The notes below the pieces were generated by a model that saw nothing but the letters and a program-made list of their open reading frames with translations, was not told where the DNA came from and searched no databases. From contig JALHMY010000003.1 in NCBI GenBank assembly GCA_022843805.1, forward strand, positions 119,248 through 183,247: a DNA stretch of 64,000 bases, read 5' to 3'. The position numbers and the translations under genes were made by a program. This DNA comes from Fuerstiella sp. (GTDB taxonomy: Bacteria; Planctomycetota; Planctomycetia; Planctomycetales; Planctomycetaceae). Below are positions 55,564-64,000 of the stretch, in pieces (the first letter of the stretch is position 1; each line of letters begins with the position of its first letter).

Positions 55564-56196
55564 CTAAAACGGCCAGACTTTATTCACAGCCCGACTCATC
55601 CATCCCTGCCTCGAGAATTTCTGTGAGGCCCCGGCACCATCATAGACCGATCGAAAATTGGCCACATACCGGGAACTAACACGGTTGTCCGGTCCGATAT
55701 CAATGGGCCTGACAACCCCCGAGACTTTCAATGTACGCTGTTCGCCGGTAATCGTAAGGCACCTCTCACCGGAGATGACGAGGTTGCCGTTGGGAAGTAC
55801 ATCGACAACACTGACGGTTATCTGATCAGTGAAACGCCGTGAGTCATTGTAGCTTGCCCCGCCCTGAAAGCCCCGGCCCGCATTGCTGCTGATATCCAGC
55901 CCGGCCGTTGCCGCCTGCTCGCCAAATCCCCCGCTCGAAGATGACTCAAAGTCAAACACTCCCGAGGCATTTGACGACTTATTCAGTTCCGTATTTTCCC
56001 GGTTGCCGACAGTCGTGGCTTCGCTGATCACAAGTGTAAGCAGATCACCTGTGCTCCGGGCTCTCGAATCGTGCGACAGGTAGGCTCGCTGTGGATTTCG
56101 GCGCTGCCACAGCGAATCCGCATGGCCACTGACATTTCCCCAGATCATCGCAACACCTGCAAGCAGCAGGGCCTCTTTCCATGACATGTTTTTCAT
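55564..56196 (-). CDS. flgH: Flagellar L-ring protein FlgH without lipobox
   Basis: A 210-residue outer-membrane ring protein. Landmarks are SLWQRRNPQRAYLSHDSRARSTGDLLTLVISEATTVGNREN and the late DVLPNGNLVISGERCLTITGEQRTLKVSGVVRPIDIGPDN. FlgH is normally a lipoprotein with a Cys at the signal cleavage site. Here the signal (ALLLAGVAMIWGNVSGHADS) has no Cys, so it is predicted to be cleaved by signal peptidase I. AAGGA lies about 9 bp before the ATG. Confidence 0.93.
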   Translation of the reverse strand: MKNMSWKEALLLAGVAMIWGNVSGHADSLWQRRNPQRAYLSHDSRARSTGDLLTLVISEATTVGNRENTELNKSSNASGVFDFESSSSGGFGEQAATAGLDISSNAGRGFQGGASYNDSRRFTDQITVSVVDVLPNGNLVISGERCLTITGEQRTLKVSGVVRPIDIGPDNRVSSRYVANFRSVYDGAGASQKFSRQGWMSRAVNKVWPF

Positions 56197-56311
56197 TTGG
56201 TCAATCCTTCGACCGCCCCCCGGCGACTGTTCAGTGACATCCTGCCCCCGCAGGATTTTGTGCGGCGTTTCCTTTGCGAAATCCCCGCAAGATCAGCATT
56301 CCGACATCATA

Positions 56312-57361
56312 TCAGCGGCCCAGTACCTCAACATGACCGGTCGGCATTACACGACCGCTGATGATCTCACCGGACTTCAAATTCCTTAGACGAATCATGT
56401 CGCCCACCCGCCCATCCTGCTGTGCTTCCGCGGCCTGCAAAATCACCTGAATACGACCCATCCTCGCAATGGCTCTCACGTTATCCTTTTTCCTGATAAT
56501 CAATGGGCTGGTCGAAGCCGCACCTGCCGCGGGTGTTCGAGCTGTGACGGGACTGTTTAAATCTCTGAGCGAAAGTATCTCACCTGCCCGAACATCAGTT
56601 CTCACCGTACGACCGATAATTGCGTCCTCTTCAGGTTCATCGGCAACCCTGGAAAGATATCTCTTTTCGAACTGAATGGCTGCTCCCGAAACAACCTGAT
56701 TCCTGCTCATGGAGACTCGCGTGACAGGTACTCGAAACCTTCTCAGCACCACAAATCGAAAAGGCTTCGCCACAACCATTCGTTCACTACTGGAAATTCT
56801 GACTGTCAGAGCAATCTGTCCAAGCCTTTGTGTGGTTGGCGTCATTACTTCAACATGCAACCCGTCCATTGACCGAATATCAGACGGCAGAGTATTCATC
56901 ACCCCGGTTTCCAGCTTAACCTGCAGATCGTCGACAGCAGTATCCCATGCTGACGCCAGCGTTTCAGTCGCGGCTTTTTCGATTTCGTCATCGGTAAGCG
57001 GTTTTGGTTTTCGAAAGAAAATGCGAACGGTCTCCGCTCCCTCAATTCGGATTTCATCTTCTGACCAGCCCCCGAGGAGCAGCTGAATTCGAATTAACGA
57101 CGCTCGAACTTCTTCGGGATGAGCCTCATCCATGACATCAGCGATTTCGAGTTCCGAAGCAATGGTTCGCTCCTTCGGATCCGAACAAATGATCTTTGAA
57201 ACATCCTTCAGTGTCACCAGATGCCTGGTCACGGTAATCTCGTCGGGAAGAATCACCACAACTTCAGCAGATTCGGCCAGCGAACCACACAGGCAGTTCA
57301 GGGAAGCAATCACCGTCATGATCAGAAGACGCCATCGACAACAATCCTGATTCTTAGTCAT
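56312..57361 (-). CDS. flgA: Flagellar P-ring assembly chaperone FlgA
   Basis: A 349-residue protein with a signal peptide (about 9-31, WRLLIMTVIASLNCLCGSLA). The C-terminal 200 residues match FlgA (SAF-type domain): VPVTRVSMSRNQVVSGAAIQFEKRYLSRVADEPEEDAIIGRTVRTDVRAGEILS-like, then PLIIRKKDNVRAIARMGRIQVILQAAEAQQDGRVGDMIRLRN. It helps FlgI assemble the P ring. The N-terminal part is longer than in E. coli FlgA. GAGGT lies 6 bp before the ATG, and only 3 bp separate it from flgG. Confidence 0.92.
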   Translation of the reverse strand: MTKNQDCCRWRLLIMTVIASLNCLCGSLAESAEVVVILPDEITVTRHLVTLKDVSKIICSDPKERTIASELEIADVMDEAHPEEVRASLIRIQLLLGGWSEDEIRIEGAETVRIFFRKPKPLTDDEIEKAATETLASAWDTAVDDLQVKLETGVMNTLPSDIRSMDGLHVEVMTPTTQRLGQIALTVRISSSERMVVAKPFRFVVLRRFRVPVTRVSMSRNQVVSGAAIQFEKRYLSRVADEPEEDAIIGRTVRTDVRAGEILSLRDLNSPVTARTPAAGAASTSPLIIRKKDNVRAIARMGRIQVILQAAEAQQDGRVGDMIRLRNLKSGEIISGRVMPTGHVEVLGR

Positions 57362-57364
57362 GGG

Positions 57365-58162
57365 TTACCTCAAAATCTGAACAGAGGTCGACAACATCTC
57401 ATCTCCCGCCCGAATCGCACGGGAGTTGATCTCATATGCTCGCTGAGCGCTAATCAGTGCAATCAGTTCCGTTACAACCTCCACATTGGAGTTCTCCAGA
57501 AAGTTCTGTCGTATGGTTCCAAAACCCGGATCGCCGGGATTTCCGGGAATTCCCACGCCGGACGCCGCTGTCGCGGAAAACAGGTTGCTGCCTTCACTGG
57601 ACAACCCCGCCGGATTCAGAAATGTATAGAGCTGAATCTGCCCAAGATCCTCCGGAGTCGCATCGCTGCCCGATCGAATTCCCTGCACACGGCCGTCACG
57701 ACTGATCGTGATTTTTGTAATGTCGACACCCTGCGTGATGGTAATGGGAGGCTCAAGAAGAAAGCCGTCACCATTCGTGAGCTGACCGGTACTGTCAATT
57801 CGGAAGTTCCCTGCCCGACTGTACCGAAATTCTCCGCTCGGCAGCCTCACCTGAAAAAATCCATCACCCTCAATGGCCATATCAAGCGGATTACTTGTCT
57901 GCTCAACAGCTCCCTGAGCAAAGTGCTTGTTTGTTGCAACCGCACGCACGCCGTTACCAATCTGCAGACCGGTCGGCGAGACCTGTGTGTTGGAGACAAT
58001 CGTTCCTGGCTGCTGATATGTCGTATAAACAAGATCCGCAAAGTCCATTCGGCTGCGACGAAATCCGGTCGTGTTGACGTTGGCGAGATTGTTCGCCGTA
58101 TTGTCAATCATCAGTTCCTGTGCCTTCATTCCCGTGGCACTTGTATAAAGAGCTCGTAACAT
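57365..58162 (-). CDS. flgG: Flagellar distal rod protein FlgG
   Basis: A 265-residue rod protein. It starts MLRALYTSATGMKAQELMIDNTANNLANVNTTGFRRSR-like and ends SNVEVVTELIALISAQRAYEINSRAIRAGDEMLSTSVQILR. FlgG features such as PTGLQIGNGVRAVATNKHFAQGA and NPLDMAIEGDGFFQV are present. It forms the distal rod that passes through the P and L rings encoded downstream. Confidence 0.96.
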   Translation of the reverse strand: MLRALYTSATGMKAQELMIDNTANNLANVNTTGFRRSRMDFADLVYTTYQQPGTIVSNTQVSPTGLQIGNGVRAVATNKHFAQGAVEQTSNPLDMAIEGDGFFQVRLPSGEFRYSRAGNFRIDSTGQLTNGDGFLLEPPITITQGVDITKITISRDGRVQGIRSGSDATPEDLGQIQLYTFLNPAGLSSEGSNLFSATAASGVGIPGNPGDPGFGTIRQNFLENSNVEVVTELIALISAQRAYEINSRAIRAGDEMLSTSVQILR

Positions 58163-58265
58163 ACAGAAAAACTCTTTCCTGGATTAAGGTTACTGATGCC
58201 TGCCGTGAATCGTGGTGAGTCCGGGTTTCATGGTCCGCGAGTCTGTTACTTGATCAGATTTCGCG

Positions 58266-59015
58266 TTAACGCAACCCAATTCGCTTCTGAATCGACTCAG
58301 CAATTGTGTTAAAGGCCTTTTGAGCAGCGTCGTAGTGTCGACTGTTGTTAATCATGTCAGCCATCTCATTGACAGTAGACACGTTGGATGATTCCAGAAA
58401 CCCCTGATGCAGGACCACATTAGCAGGAGAAGCACCTGCGTTGGGGAGTACCGAGTAGAGTGTGGAACCGGCCGGAGCCAGATTTTCCGGATTGCTGAAG
58501 CGAGTGAGTTCCATTTCGGCAAACTGCAGTCCATTGGACATCAGCCTCCCGTCGCTCAGTATCTGAACGGTTTCCGATGTCGCGCCAGGAGGCAGTACGA
58601 TGGCGCCATTGGTACCACGTACCGGCAGCCCGTCAACGGTCATCAGCATCCCCTGCGGATCGACAAAAAACGAACCGTTTCGGGTGTAGAGCGGTCCCGC
58701 AGGTCCGTCCACGCCAAAAAAACCATCGCCTGAAATCCCGACATCCAGTTTCCGACCCGTCGGGATAAGGTGGCCCTGAGAAAAATCATGCGAGGTTCCG
58801 CCCGAAGCCGTTCCAAGAAGCCGCTCACGCGGGTTTCCGGCGATGTTCGGCGGACTGGCCATCATCGACTCAAAAGTGGCCTGCGGAATCACTCGCCGCC
58901 GATAACCTGGCATCTGCGCGCTGGCAAGATTTTCAGCCGTCAGCTCATGCCTCGCCGATGCCACGTCCATGGCACTGGCTGCGCTATAAAGTCCGGATAA
59001 CATGGGTCCATCCAT
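58266..59015 (-). CDS. flgF: Flagellar basal-body rod protein, FlgF-like
   Basis: A 249-residue rod-family protein: MLSGLYSAASAMDVASARHELTAENLASAQMPGYRR near the start, GRKLDVGISGDGFFGVDGPAGPLYTRNGSFFVDPQG in the middle and SSNVSTVNEMADMINNSRHYDAAQKAFNTIAESIQK at the end. Its short length and place before flgG suggest FlgF, the proximal rod protein. The ATG at 59003 is closer to the usual family start than 59015. A perfect sigma-54 promoter lies about 93 bp upstream. Confidence 0.88.
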   Translation of the reverse strand: MDGPMLSGLYSAASAMDVASARHELTAENLASAQMPGYRRRVIPQATFESMMASPPNIAGNPRERLLGTASGGTSHDFSQGHLIPTGRKLDVGISGDGFFGVDGPAGPLYTRNGSFFVDPQGMLMTVDGLPVRGTNGAIVLPPGATSETVQILSDGRLMSNGLQFAEMELTRFSNPENLAPAGSTLYSVLPNAGASPANVVLHQGFLESSNVSTVNEMADMINNSRHYDAAQKAFNTIAESIQKRIGLR

Positions 59016-59337
59016 GGGTTGCGAAGTTTCGGAGGCACCAGCGCTGGTACCATTTCCCCCTGCGGCTCGTCAGCAGCAGCCGAGCGAACACGCCATCTCA
59101 AACGCAATGCAACCGGCGTGCCATCAAACGGTAATCATTGCAGGGATTGTATCGACTAACCGGATTTGGCAGTCTTTTCCGGTTGTATTGATTGATTCGA
59201 GGAACTGCGTACCCCGGATCAGCCCCCAAAGCGGCGGTCATCAGGGTGGAAAAAATTTCCGCATACGGAAAACTTTTCCGACAAGGACGGCTCTCTGCCG
59301 CCAGCAAACACGCACAAGCAATTTCTCCGCAACTCTC
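59016..59337. promoter_or_regulatory. Promoter region upstream of the flagellar cluster
   Basis: No gene is seen. It contains the sigma-54 element at 59108-59123. The right half is the 3' end side of the DUF1501 gene. Confidence 0.5.
59108..59123 (-). promoter_or_regulatory. Predicted sigma-54 promoter of the flagellar operon
   Basis: TGGCAC-N5-TTGCA on the minus strand matches the sigma-54 consensus at all defined positions (the GC at -24 is also followed by G). It lies 93 bp before flgF and points into the flgF-to-flgL run, which fits the sigma-54 control of flagellar genes known in many bacteria. Confidence 0.72.
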
Positions 59338-60840
59338 TCAGGTCAGAATTTCCCCAATCGGAACTCCGTGGTCAATGTCGAGTCGTTTGCGGCCCGGAAC
59401 TTCAAGCCGTCGTGAATCGAGCCCCAGCTGCTTCAGAATCGTTGCGTGCACATCAGTCACATAATGCCGATTTTCAACGGCGTGAAAACCAATCTCATCC
59501 GTAGCACCGTGCACAACCCCGCCCCGAATTCCGCCTCCCGCCATCCATGCGGAAAAACCATAAATGTGATGGTCCCGTCCGTCCGCGCCCTGAGAACCCG
59601 GAGTTCGCCCAAACTCACTGGCAAACAGCACAATCGTGGAATCCAGCAGGCCCCGGCGTTTCAAATCTTTCAGCAATCCGGCAATTGGTTTGTCGACCGC
59701 TCGAAAGTTCTTTTCATGGTTTGCCCGTAAGCCGCTGTGAGCATCCCAGACGCCCGCACCACCTGCCCCATGCTGCACCTGCAGAAATCTCACTCCCCGC
59801 TCCACCAGCCGCCTCGCAGCCAGCATCTGCATGCCAAAGTCCCGAGTCGCCGGATCGTCCAGCCCGTAAAGCTGCTGAGTGTCCGTCGTTTCTTCTGCAA
59901 AGTTCAATGCATCCGGAACGGAACTCTGCATACGATATGCCAGTTCATAGGATTTGATTCGAGCATTCAGCGACGGGTCATCCGGGTATTCGACCATTTT
60001 CAACCGGTTCAGTCCCCCGGTCAGCTCGAAGCCGATTCGTTGTTCGTCCGGCGTCAGTCCTGCTGCCGATGTTCCAAAGTCCAGCGGATTCTGAGGATCA
60101 ATGCGAAGCGGAATCGCGTCATGGGCCGGACCAAGATAATGGCCGTCACGAGCATTCCAGTACTCCCGATTCCCCATGGAAATGAACTGTGGAAGATTGT
60201 CATTCAGTGAACCTAACCCGTAGTGTACCCATGCACCCAGGGTTGGGTACTCTCCGTCCAGCATGTGCCTGCCCGAATGAAACTGAGTCTGTGCACCATG
60301 ATTGTCATCGGTGGTCCACAATGACCGTATAACGGCGACATCATCCACGCAGGATCCGAGATGCGGCACCCAGTCGCTCAGAAGAATGCCGCTTTGCCCC
60401 CATCGACGAAATCCCGTTTGCAGTGGATACAGTCGATTCCGCTGCTGGCCGTTGGCGTCGTTGATCACCGTCACACGGGCCAGTTTCAGCTTCTCGGGAT
60501 TCTGAGCGTCGCTGTAAGGAGTTTCAGCAATCGTTTTTCCGGCAAATCGAGTGAGCTCGGGCTTGGGATCAAAGCTTTCCATGTGGGACACCCCACCGTT
60601 CATGAACAGCCAGATGACGCTTTTTGCCCTGGGCTGCCGATGGGGATGCCCATCAGGCGCCTGCCATACCTCCGGTGCGTCTGCCCGGACAATTCCGTCC
60701 TGAGCCAGCATGGCGCCCAGCGCGATCCCGGTAAACCCCATTCCCATGTCAGACAGAAATGCCCGACGATGTGTGCCACAGCATCCGTCGCGGGATTTGG
60801 TCCGACCGGTCCGCGCAACTGGAAAAACTGGTGATGACAT
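59338..60840 (-). CDS. Exported DUF1501 protein with Tat signal
   Basis: A 500-residue DUF1501 family protein, abundant in planctomycetes and related to the alkaline-phosphatase fold. A twin-arginine signal is at about 23-50 ([22 protein letters not shown]). Family landmarks are [68 protein letters not shown] and [20 protein letters not shown]. Function is unknown; members usually pair with a PSCyt1/DUF1553 cytochrome-like gene, which is not seen here. It lies apart from the flagellar genes upstream of their promoter on the same strand. Confidence 0.9.
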   Translation of the reverse strand: MSSPVFPVARTGRTKSRDGCCGTHRRAFLSDMGMGFTGIALGAMLAQDGIVRADAPEVWQAPDGHPHRQPRAKSVIWLFMNGGVSHMESFDPKPELTRFAGKTIAETPYSDAQNPEKLKLARVTVINDANGQQRNRLYPLQTGFRRWGQSGILLSDWVPHLGSCVDDVAVIRSLWTTDDNHGAQTQFHSGRHMLDGEYPTLGAWVHYGLGSLNDNLPQFISMGNREYWNARDGHYLGPAHDAIPLRIDPQNPLDFGTSAAGLTPDEQRIGFELTGGLNRLKMVEYPDDPSLNARIKSYELAYRMQSSVPDALNFAEETTDTQQLYGLDDPATRDFGMQMLAARRLVERGVRFLQVQHGAGGAGVWDAHSGLRANHEKNFRAVDKPIAGLLKDLKRRGLLDSTIVLFASEFGRTPGSQGADGRDHHIYGFSAWMAGGGIRGGVVHGATDEIGFHAVENRHYVTDVHATILKQLGLDSRRLEVPGRKRLDIDHGVPIGEILT

Positions 60841-60921
60841 AACCGACTCACTGTAAGTGCCTGACCGCGCCTCCTGATCCCTTTGACACAGTTTTCAGAC
60901 TATCTGCGACACAGATGAATG

Positions 60922-61320
60922 TCAATGCGATACAAGCTGAGTCCTCTGGCCAGCGAGTGACGCACGACGGCCAGACAGCTGCCGACGCAGCCGAGTGGCT
61001 GTGTCCGGTTGCCACACCGTCGGCAGGAAGTCACAGCGCAGCATCTGGGCGAGCACCTTCGCATCGACTTTGTCGGTCTTGATTTTTGAATGCGCGATGG
61101 CTTTCGTCGCCATCGGATTCGACACCACCACGTTTGCCACGTGCTGCTGTAACACGTCCACGACCGCCCAGCAGTTGGTGGTGGATTCCAGAGCCACGTG
61201 ATCCGCAGGCTGCAGAATTCGACGGGCAAAATCGGTCAGGCGTTCGCGAGTCAGCACGATCTCCCCTTCTCGCACAGTGTCGCCCTCGCGATTCAGAATG
61301 CAGAACGTGAGTGGAGTCAT
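60922..61320 (-). pseudogene. IS110-family transposase N-terminal fragment
   Basis: About 132 residues match the DEDD domain of IS110 transposases: HVALESTTNCWAVVDVL, KAIAHSKIKTDKVDAKVLAQML and TATRLRRQLSGRRASLAGQRTQLV. The usual first Asp block (GIDVHK-like) is missing and the frame stops after LVSH, so both the catalytic start and the C-terminal domain are gone. A frame change near 60935 could extend the match slightly. Confidence 0.8.
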
Positions 61321-62104
61321 TGTTGTTGGGCAGCCTTGTGAATCGCAAAGCAATTTGGCGAGCGGGATGCGTCAGCTTCCCGAGTATGAAGGCTCTGTAA
61401 AGGGCCAGGTGGGAATTATTCTTCTGGAATCTGAACGGTTGACTGCGGGCCTTTGTTTTGATTGGCTTTGTTGGTAGTTCTGGATCTAAAGGGCATCACT
61501 TGTGGAGCGTGATCGGCTCGGCAGGAGCCTCGCCCTCCCGGTGCTTCAGCTACCAGTAAACTCCAGCGTTCCTGGAATCGCAGAGCATCACTCGGAGAGT
61601 GATGACTACTATCTTTCCGGAGACGCACCTCAGTCACGTAGCGGCGTCTCTCAGAGACGTCGGGATTCGCGAGTCTCGGAGAGACTCGCCTACGTGGGGC
61701 AATCTGTTGGGTAAACCTTCGTTCCGGAAGACCCCATTGAGTGAACGAACGGAGCGACCGCCTCCGGGAAGAATGGCTTTAGACTTCACGCCTTTGCGTT
61801 CTTTCAGAACAAGGACGGGCAGGAATGCCCATCCTGCAATGTCTTCACAAAAGTCGAGGCCAGGAGCCGCGAATACACGGAGGCGTCGAAATTCGTCATG
61901 ATGCCTGCCACCGCAGATCACAGCACGACGACTCTCTTCACCCCAAGCCGGCCCCGACCGGCCTCGTGCCCAATGGCGTGGACTTAAGCGAAAAAATGGG
62001 GAAAAAGCGAGCAATCCTGAAAACTGGGGTGGATTGAAATCGCCTCTCTGATGCACAGTGGGCCTGGCCTAACAAATCCACAACCGCAAGCAGGGAGGCG
62101 AGCG
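61321..62104. other. Non-coding transposon flank with hairpin repeats
   Basis: No gene is seen. It holds three short perfect hairpins (listed separately), a family C half-hairpin at 61955-61970 and the left end of the IS4 element at 61971. Confidence 0.5.
61586..61689. repeat. Three hairpins with 3-nt loops
   Basis: CATCACTC/GAGTGATG (61586-61604, loop GGA), CGTCTC/GAGACG (61645-61659, loop TCA) and GCGAGTCTC/GAGACTCGC (61669-61689, loop GGA) occur within 104 bp. Each has a CTC/GAG apex but a different stem. A further related group is not seen elsewhere in the window. Confidence 0.65.
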
Positions 62105-63563
62105 ATGATTTTAGCACCACGAAAGACGTCAGTCGAGACACCCGAAGAGAAGCCGGAACGGAAACTGCTGGTCAGCTTCGAGGAAATGCGGATACGTCTT
62201 GAGAGGCTCAGGGAGTTAGACAAAGTTCGCCTCCATCATCTTTTTGATGACGAAGAGGTTCATCGATTTTGTGACACACTCGGTGTCGAGTTTCGTAGCA
62301 GAGTCTTCACTCCGGCAATCGAGCTCGGGCTGTTTGTGTCTCAGGTTCTCAGTCGAGGCGATGCCTGTACGACGGTCATGGCGAAATTCAATCGTGAAAG
62401 AAAGAACAGTGGGCTCTCACCTGTCTGTGAAGATGCATCCGCTTACACCAAAGCGAGAGCGAGACTGCCTGTCAGACTGATCGATTACGTGAGTGATTTG
62501 ATCAGAAAAATGGCTCACGAAATGACACCGGACGATTGGAAATGGAAGGGATATAATGTGTACCTTGTCGATGGCTTTGTGCTCCGGGCTCCAGACACAC
62601 TGGCCAATCAGAAAAAGTATCCTCAGCCATCAAGTCAGAAAGTGGGGCTGGGTTTTCCTCAGGTGCGTGTCGTTGCGACCACGTCGCTCTCCAGTGGTTG
62701 TGTGGTGCATTACAGCACCGCCCCGGTGGAAGGAAAGAAAACGGGCGAAGTGTCCCTTTTTCGCGAAAAACACAAGGATTTTGAGAAGAACGACATCGTC
62801 GTGGCGGACAGCAACTTCGAATCGTTCCATGATGCCGCGTTGTTGCTTCGCCGCGGTGTGAACATGGTTTGCTGCATCAATGGATCGAGAAATTCCCCGT
62901 TCGAGGGTGCCTGCGAGATGATCGAGGAGAAGTTCACTGAACTGCAGAAACCATCGTTCGATTCATCCCGCTTCACACGCAAGGAATGGAAAAGGCTGCC
63001 TCGGCAAATCCTGTATCGCATGATTTGTTTCCGAGTGGCCAATTGCGAAACGCCACTGACCATTGTCACAACGCTGACCGATCGCCAGCGTTTCACCGCC
63101 GAGGATATTGTGGAACTGTACGGTTGGAGGTGGGATGTGGAGGTCGATATCCGATCGTATAAATCAAGCATGGGGATGTGGGAACTTCGTTGCCTGACTC
63201 CGGAGAATCTGGACCGCGAAATCGCGGTGGCGATGCTGGGTTACAATCTTGTTCGAGTCCTGATGTGTGACACTGCTGCGGTGCTGGAAGTGCATCCTCG
63301 GGAGATCAGTTTCAGTTCGGCTCGCGATGCCTGGCTGGCGTTTGAGGATGAACGGGAAACGATCGATGATATCGCCTGGATGATCCACTCGGCCGCATCA
63401 CACTTTGTGCGAACTCGCCCCGGCCGTTCCGAGCCTCGCGCGATCAAACGACGACACACCAAGTACCCGAAACTGACCGAGGCAAGACCCAGCCACAGAT
63501 CAAAAAAGAAAAAGAAACGAAACCCGAAAATTGCACCGCAAAAAGCTTAAGTCCACGCCATTG
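61971..63563 (+). mobile_element. Intact IS4-family insertion sequence, 1593 bp
   Basis: The element is bounded by perfect inverted repeats, CAATGGCGTGGACTTAAGC at the left and its complement at the right, and carries one transposase gene. The pattern (C/T)AATG...TTAAG resembles the ends of IS4 itself. The flanks are both family C apex sequences (GGCCTCGTGCC left, GGGGCTCGCCCC right) but are not identical, so a simple target duplication is not preserved. The short MITE at 4896-5009 has the same ends. Confidence 0.85.
62105..63550 (+). CDS. IS4-family DDE transposase
   Basis: A 481-residue transposase. The catalytic residues are the first D in VYLVDGFVLR, the second D in VVADSNFES, and the E in the IS4 signature YGWRWDVEVDIRSYK, which fits Y-(2)-R-(3)-E-(6)-K exactly. 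A basic tail follows (RSKKKKKRNPKIAPQKA). It cuts and pastes the element by recognising its terminal repeats. ATG 62105 is chosen because GGGAGG lies about 6 bp upstream; an earlier in-frame ATG at 62051 has none. Confidence 0.94.
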   Translation: MILAPRKTSVETPEEKPERKLLVSFEEMRIRLERLRELDKVRLHHLFDDEEVHRFCDTLGVEFRSRVFTPAIELGLFVSQVLSRGDACTTVMAKFNRERKNSGLSPVCEDASAYTKARARLPVRLIDYVSDLIRKMAHEMTPDDWKWKGYNVYLVDGFVLRAPDTLANQKKYPQPSSQKVGLGFPQVRVVATTSLSSGCVVHYSTAPVEGKKTGEVSLFREKHKDFEKNDIVVADSNFESFHDAALLLRRGVNMVCCINGSRNSPFEGACEMIEEKFTELQKPSFDSSRFTRKEWKRLPRQILYRMICFRVANCETPLTIVTTLTDRQRFTAEDIVELYGWRWDVEVDIRSYKSSMGMWELRCLTPENLDREIAVAMLGYNLVRVLMCDTAAVLEVHPREISFSSARDAWLAFEDERETIDDIAWMIHSAASHFVRTRPGRSEPRAIKRRHTKYPKLTEARPSHRSKKKKKRNPKIAPQKA

Positions 63564-63638
63564 GGGGCTCGCCCCGGCGGAGCACACAACTGGCGGCTAC
63601 CCGACAACAACAACAACACAAGGCCTTCTTCCCGCTCT

Positions 63639-63659
63639 CCGTCGGGCTCGACCCGGCGG
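63639..63659 (+). repeat. Family C-like hairpin near the IS4 right end
   Basis: CCGTCGGG pairs with CCCGGCGG (one G-U pair) around the loop CTCGA. It lies 76 bp right of the IS4 end and resembles C2. Confidence 0.55.
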
Positions 63660-63689
63660 AAGCCACGACTGGATGGCTGCAAGGGCGTC

Positions 63690-64000
63690 TATAACACACG
63701 ACTCGTTCACGGTCCGATCACCAAACAGGGCAACTCGACCGCTCGTTACATGCTGGTTCAGGCGGCTCAGCAGTACTCCCGTCAGACAGGGCCGCCGGGA
63801 CATTTCTTCCAGAGAATCAAGCGTCGCAAAAACCACAACGTGGCGGTGGTGGCCACCGCTCGCAAACTGGCCGTGATTGCATGGCGGCTACTGACGACGG
63901 GTGAACCGTACCGCTATGCTCAGCCTCGCAATACCACGGACAAACTGGCAGAGCTCAGAGTCGCGGCCACGGGGGAAAAGCGTCGCGGGGGCACCACCAA
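63690..64000 (+). pseudogene. IS110-family transposase C-terminal fragment, cut by the window edge
   Basis: The plus strand codes for a typical transposase_20 end: GPITKQGNSTARYMLVQAA, then FFQRIKRRKNHNVAVVATARKLAVIAWRLL and TTGEPYRYAQPRN. The family's N-terminal DEDD domain is not upstream; the frame to the left is repeat-derived. The frame is still open at the window end. It is on the opposite strand to the IS110 fragment at 60922-61320, so the two are not halves of one gene split by the IS4 element. Confidence 0.8.

Overview
The window looks like chromosome from a planctomycete, probably Planctomycetaceae; the genus cannot be fixed from sequence alone. The signs are two giant PVC-type membrane-bound dehydrogenases, a DUF1501 protein, a type I sulfatase, exported proteins with Tat signals, an EF-hand protein, proline/serine-rich envelope proteins, a bacterial deoxyhypusine-synthase-like gene and flagellar L/P-ring genes (a diderm envelope). 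Genes lie on both strands in short operons.

Layout. 1-4.5 kb: a PVC dehydrogenase without a visible haem motif and a WGR protein. 4.5-5.5 kb: a gene-free island of nested repeats. 5.5-9 kb: a diguanylate cyclase, a nine-EF-hand secreted protein and a Uma2-like protein. 9.2-13.7 kb: an ABC-transporter operon whose binding protein is fused to an OmpA domain. 13.9-19.9 kb: sulfatase, M28 peptidase and a translationally coupled lipoprotein/haem-motif pair. 20-29 kb: a cytochrome-bearing PVC dehydrogenase, an envelope TPR-like protein, thiL, a PIG-L deacetylase and a Tat-exported sugar isomerase-like protein. 29-34 kb: a fused EutB-EutC ethanolamine ammonia-lyase with a Tat signal, then an ECF sigma/anti-sigma/membrane-protein operon. 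34-40 kb: tRNA-Glu, csrA, HU, rsmD, a YdjY/DUF1570 pair joined at an A10 tract, and a sulfite-oxidase-like protein. 40-49 kb: a minus-strand chaperone cluster groEL-groES-groEL-dnaJ-grpE followed by fmdB, a DHS-like gene and xseB. 49.3-59 kb: a flagellar rod/ring/hook-junction cluster flgF-flgG-flgA-flgH-flgI-flgJ-(flgN-like)-flgK-flgL. 59.3-64 kb: a DUF1501 protein, then transposon territory with an intact IS4 element between two IS110 remnants.

The most unusual signal is in the non-coding DNA. At least three families of structured repeats occur. Family A (three stand-alone copies of about 78 bp, all 11-38 bp past a stop codon) and family B (121-161 bp, terminal CTAGTGCT/AGCACTAG, supplying the TAG stop codon of two genes) behave like MITEs tied to gene ends. 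Family C is a set of 8-bp hairpins whose stems differ in sequence but still pair around a conserved CTYGT loop. A 114-bp MITE sits in the apex of one family C hairpin with a perfect 11-bp target duplication, and its ends match those of the intact IS4 element at 61971-63563, whose left flank is another family C loop. This points to an IS4/MITE system that targets hairpin loops.

Two perfect sigma-54 (-24/-12) promoters were found, one upstream of the flagellar cluster and one upstream of the first groEL.
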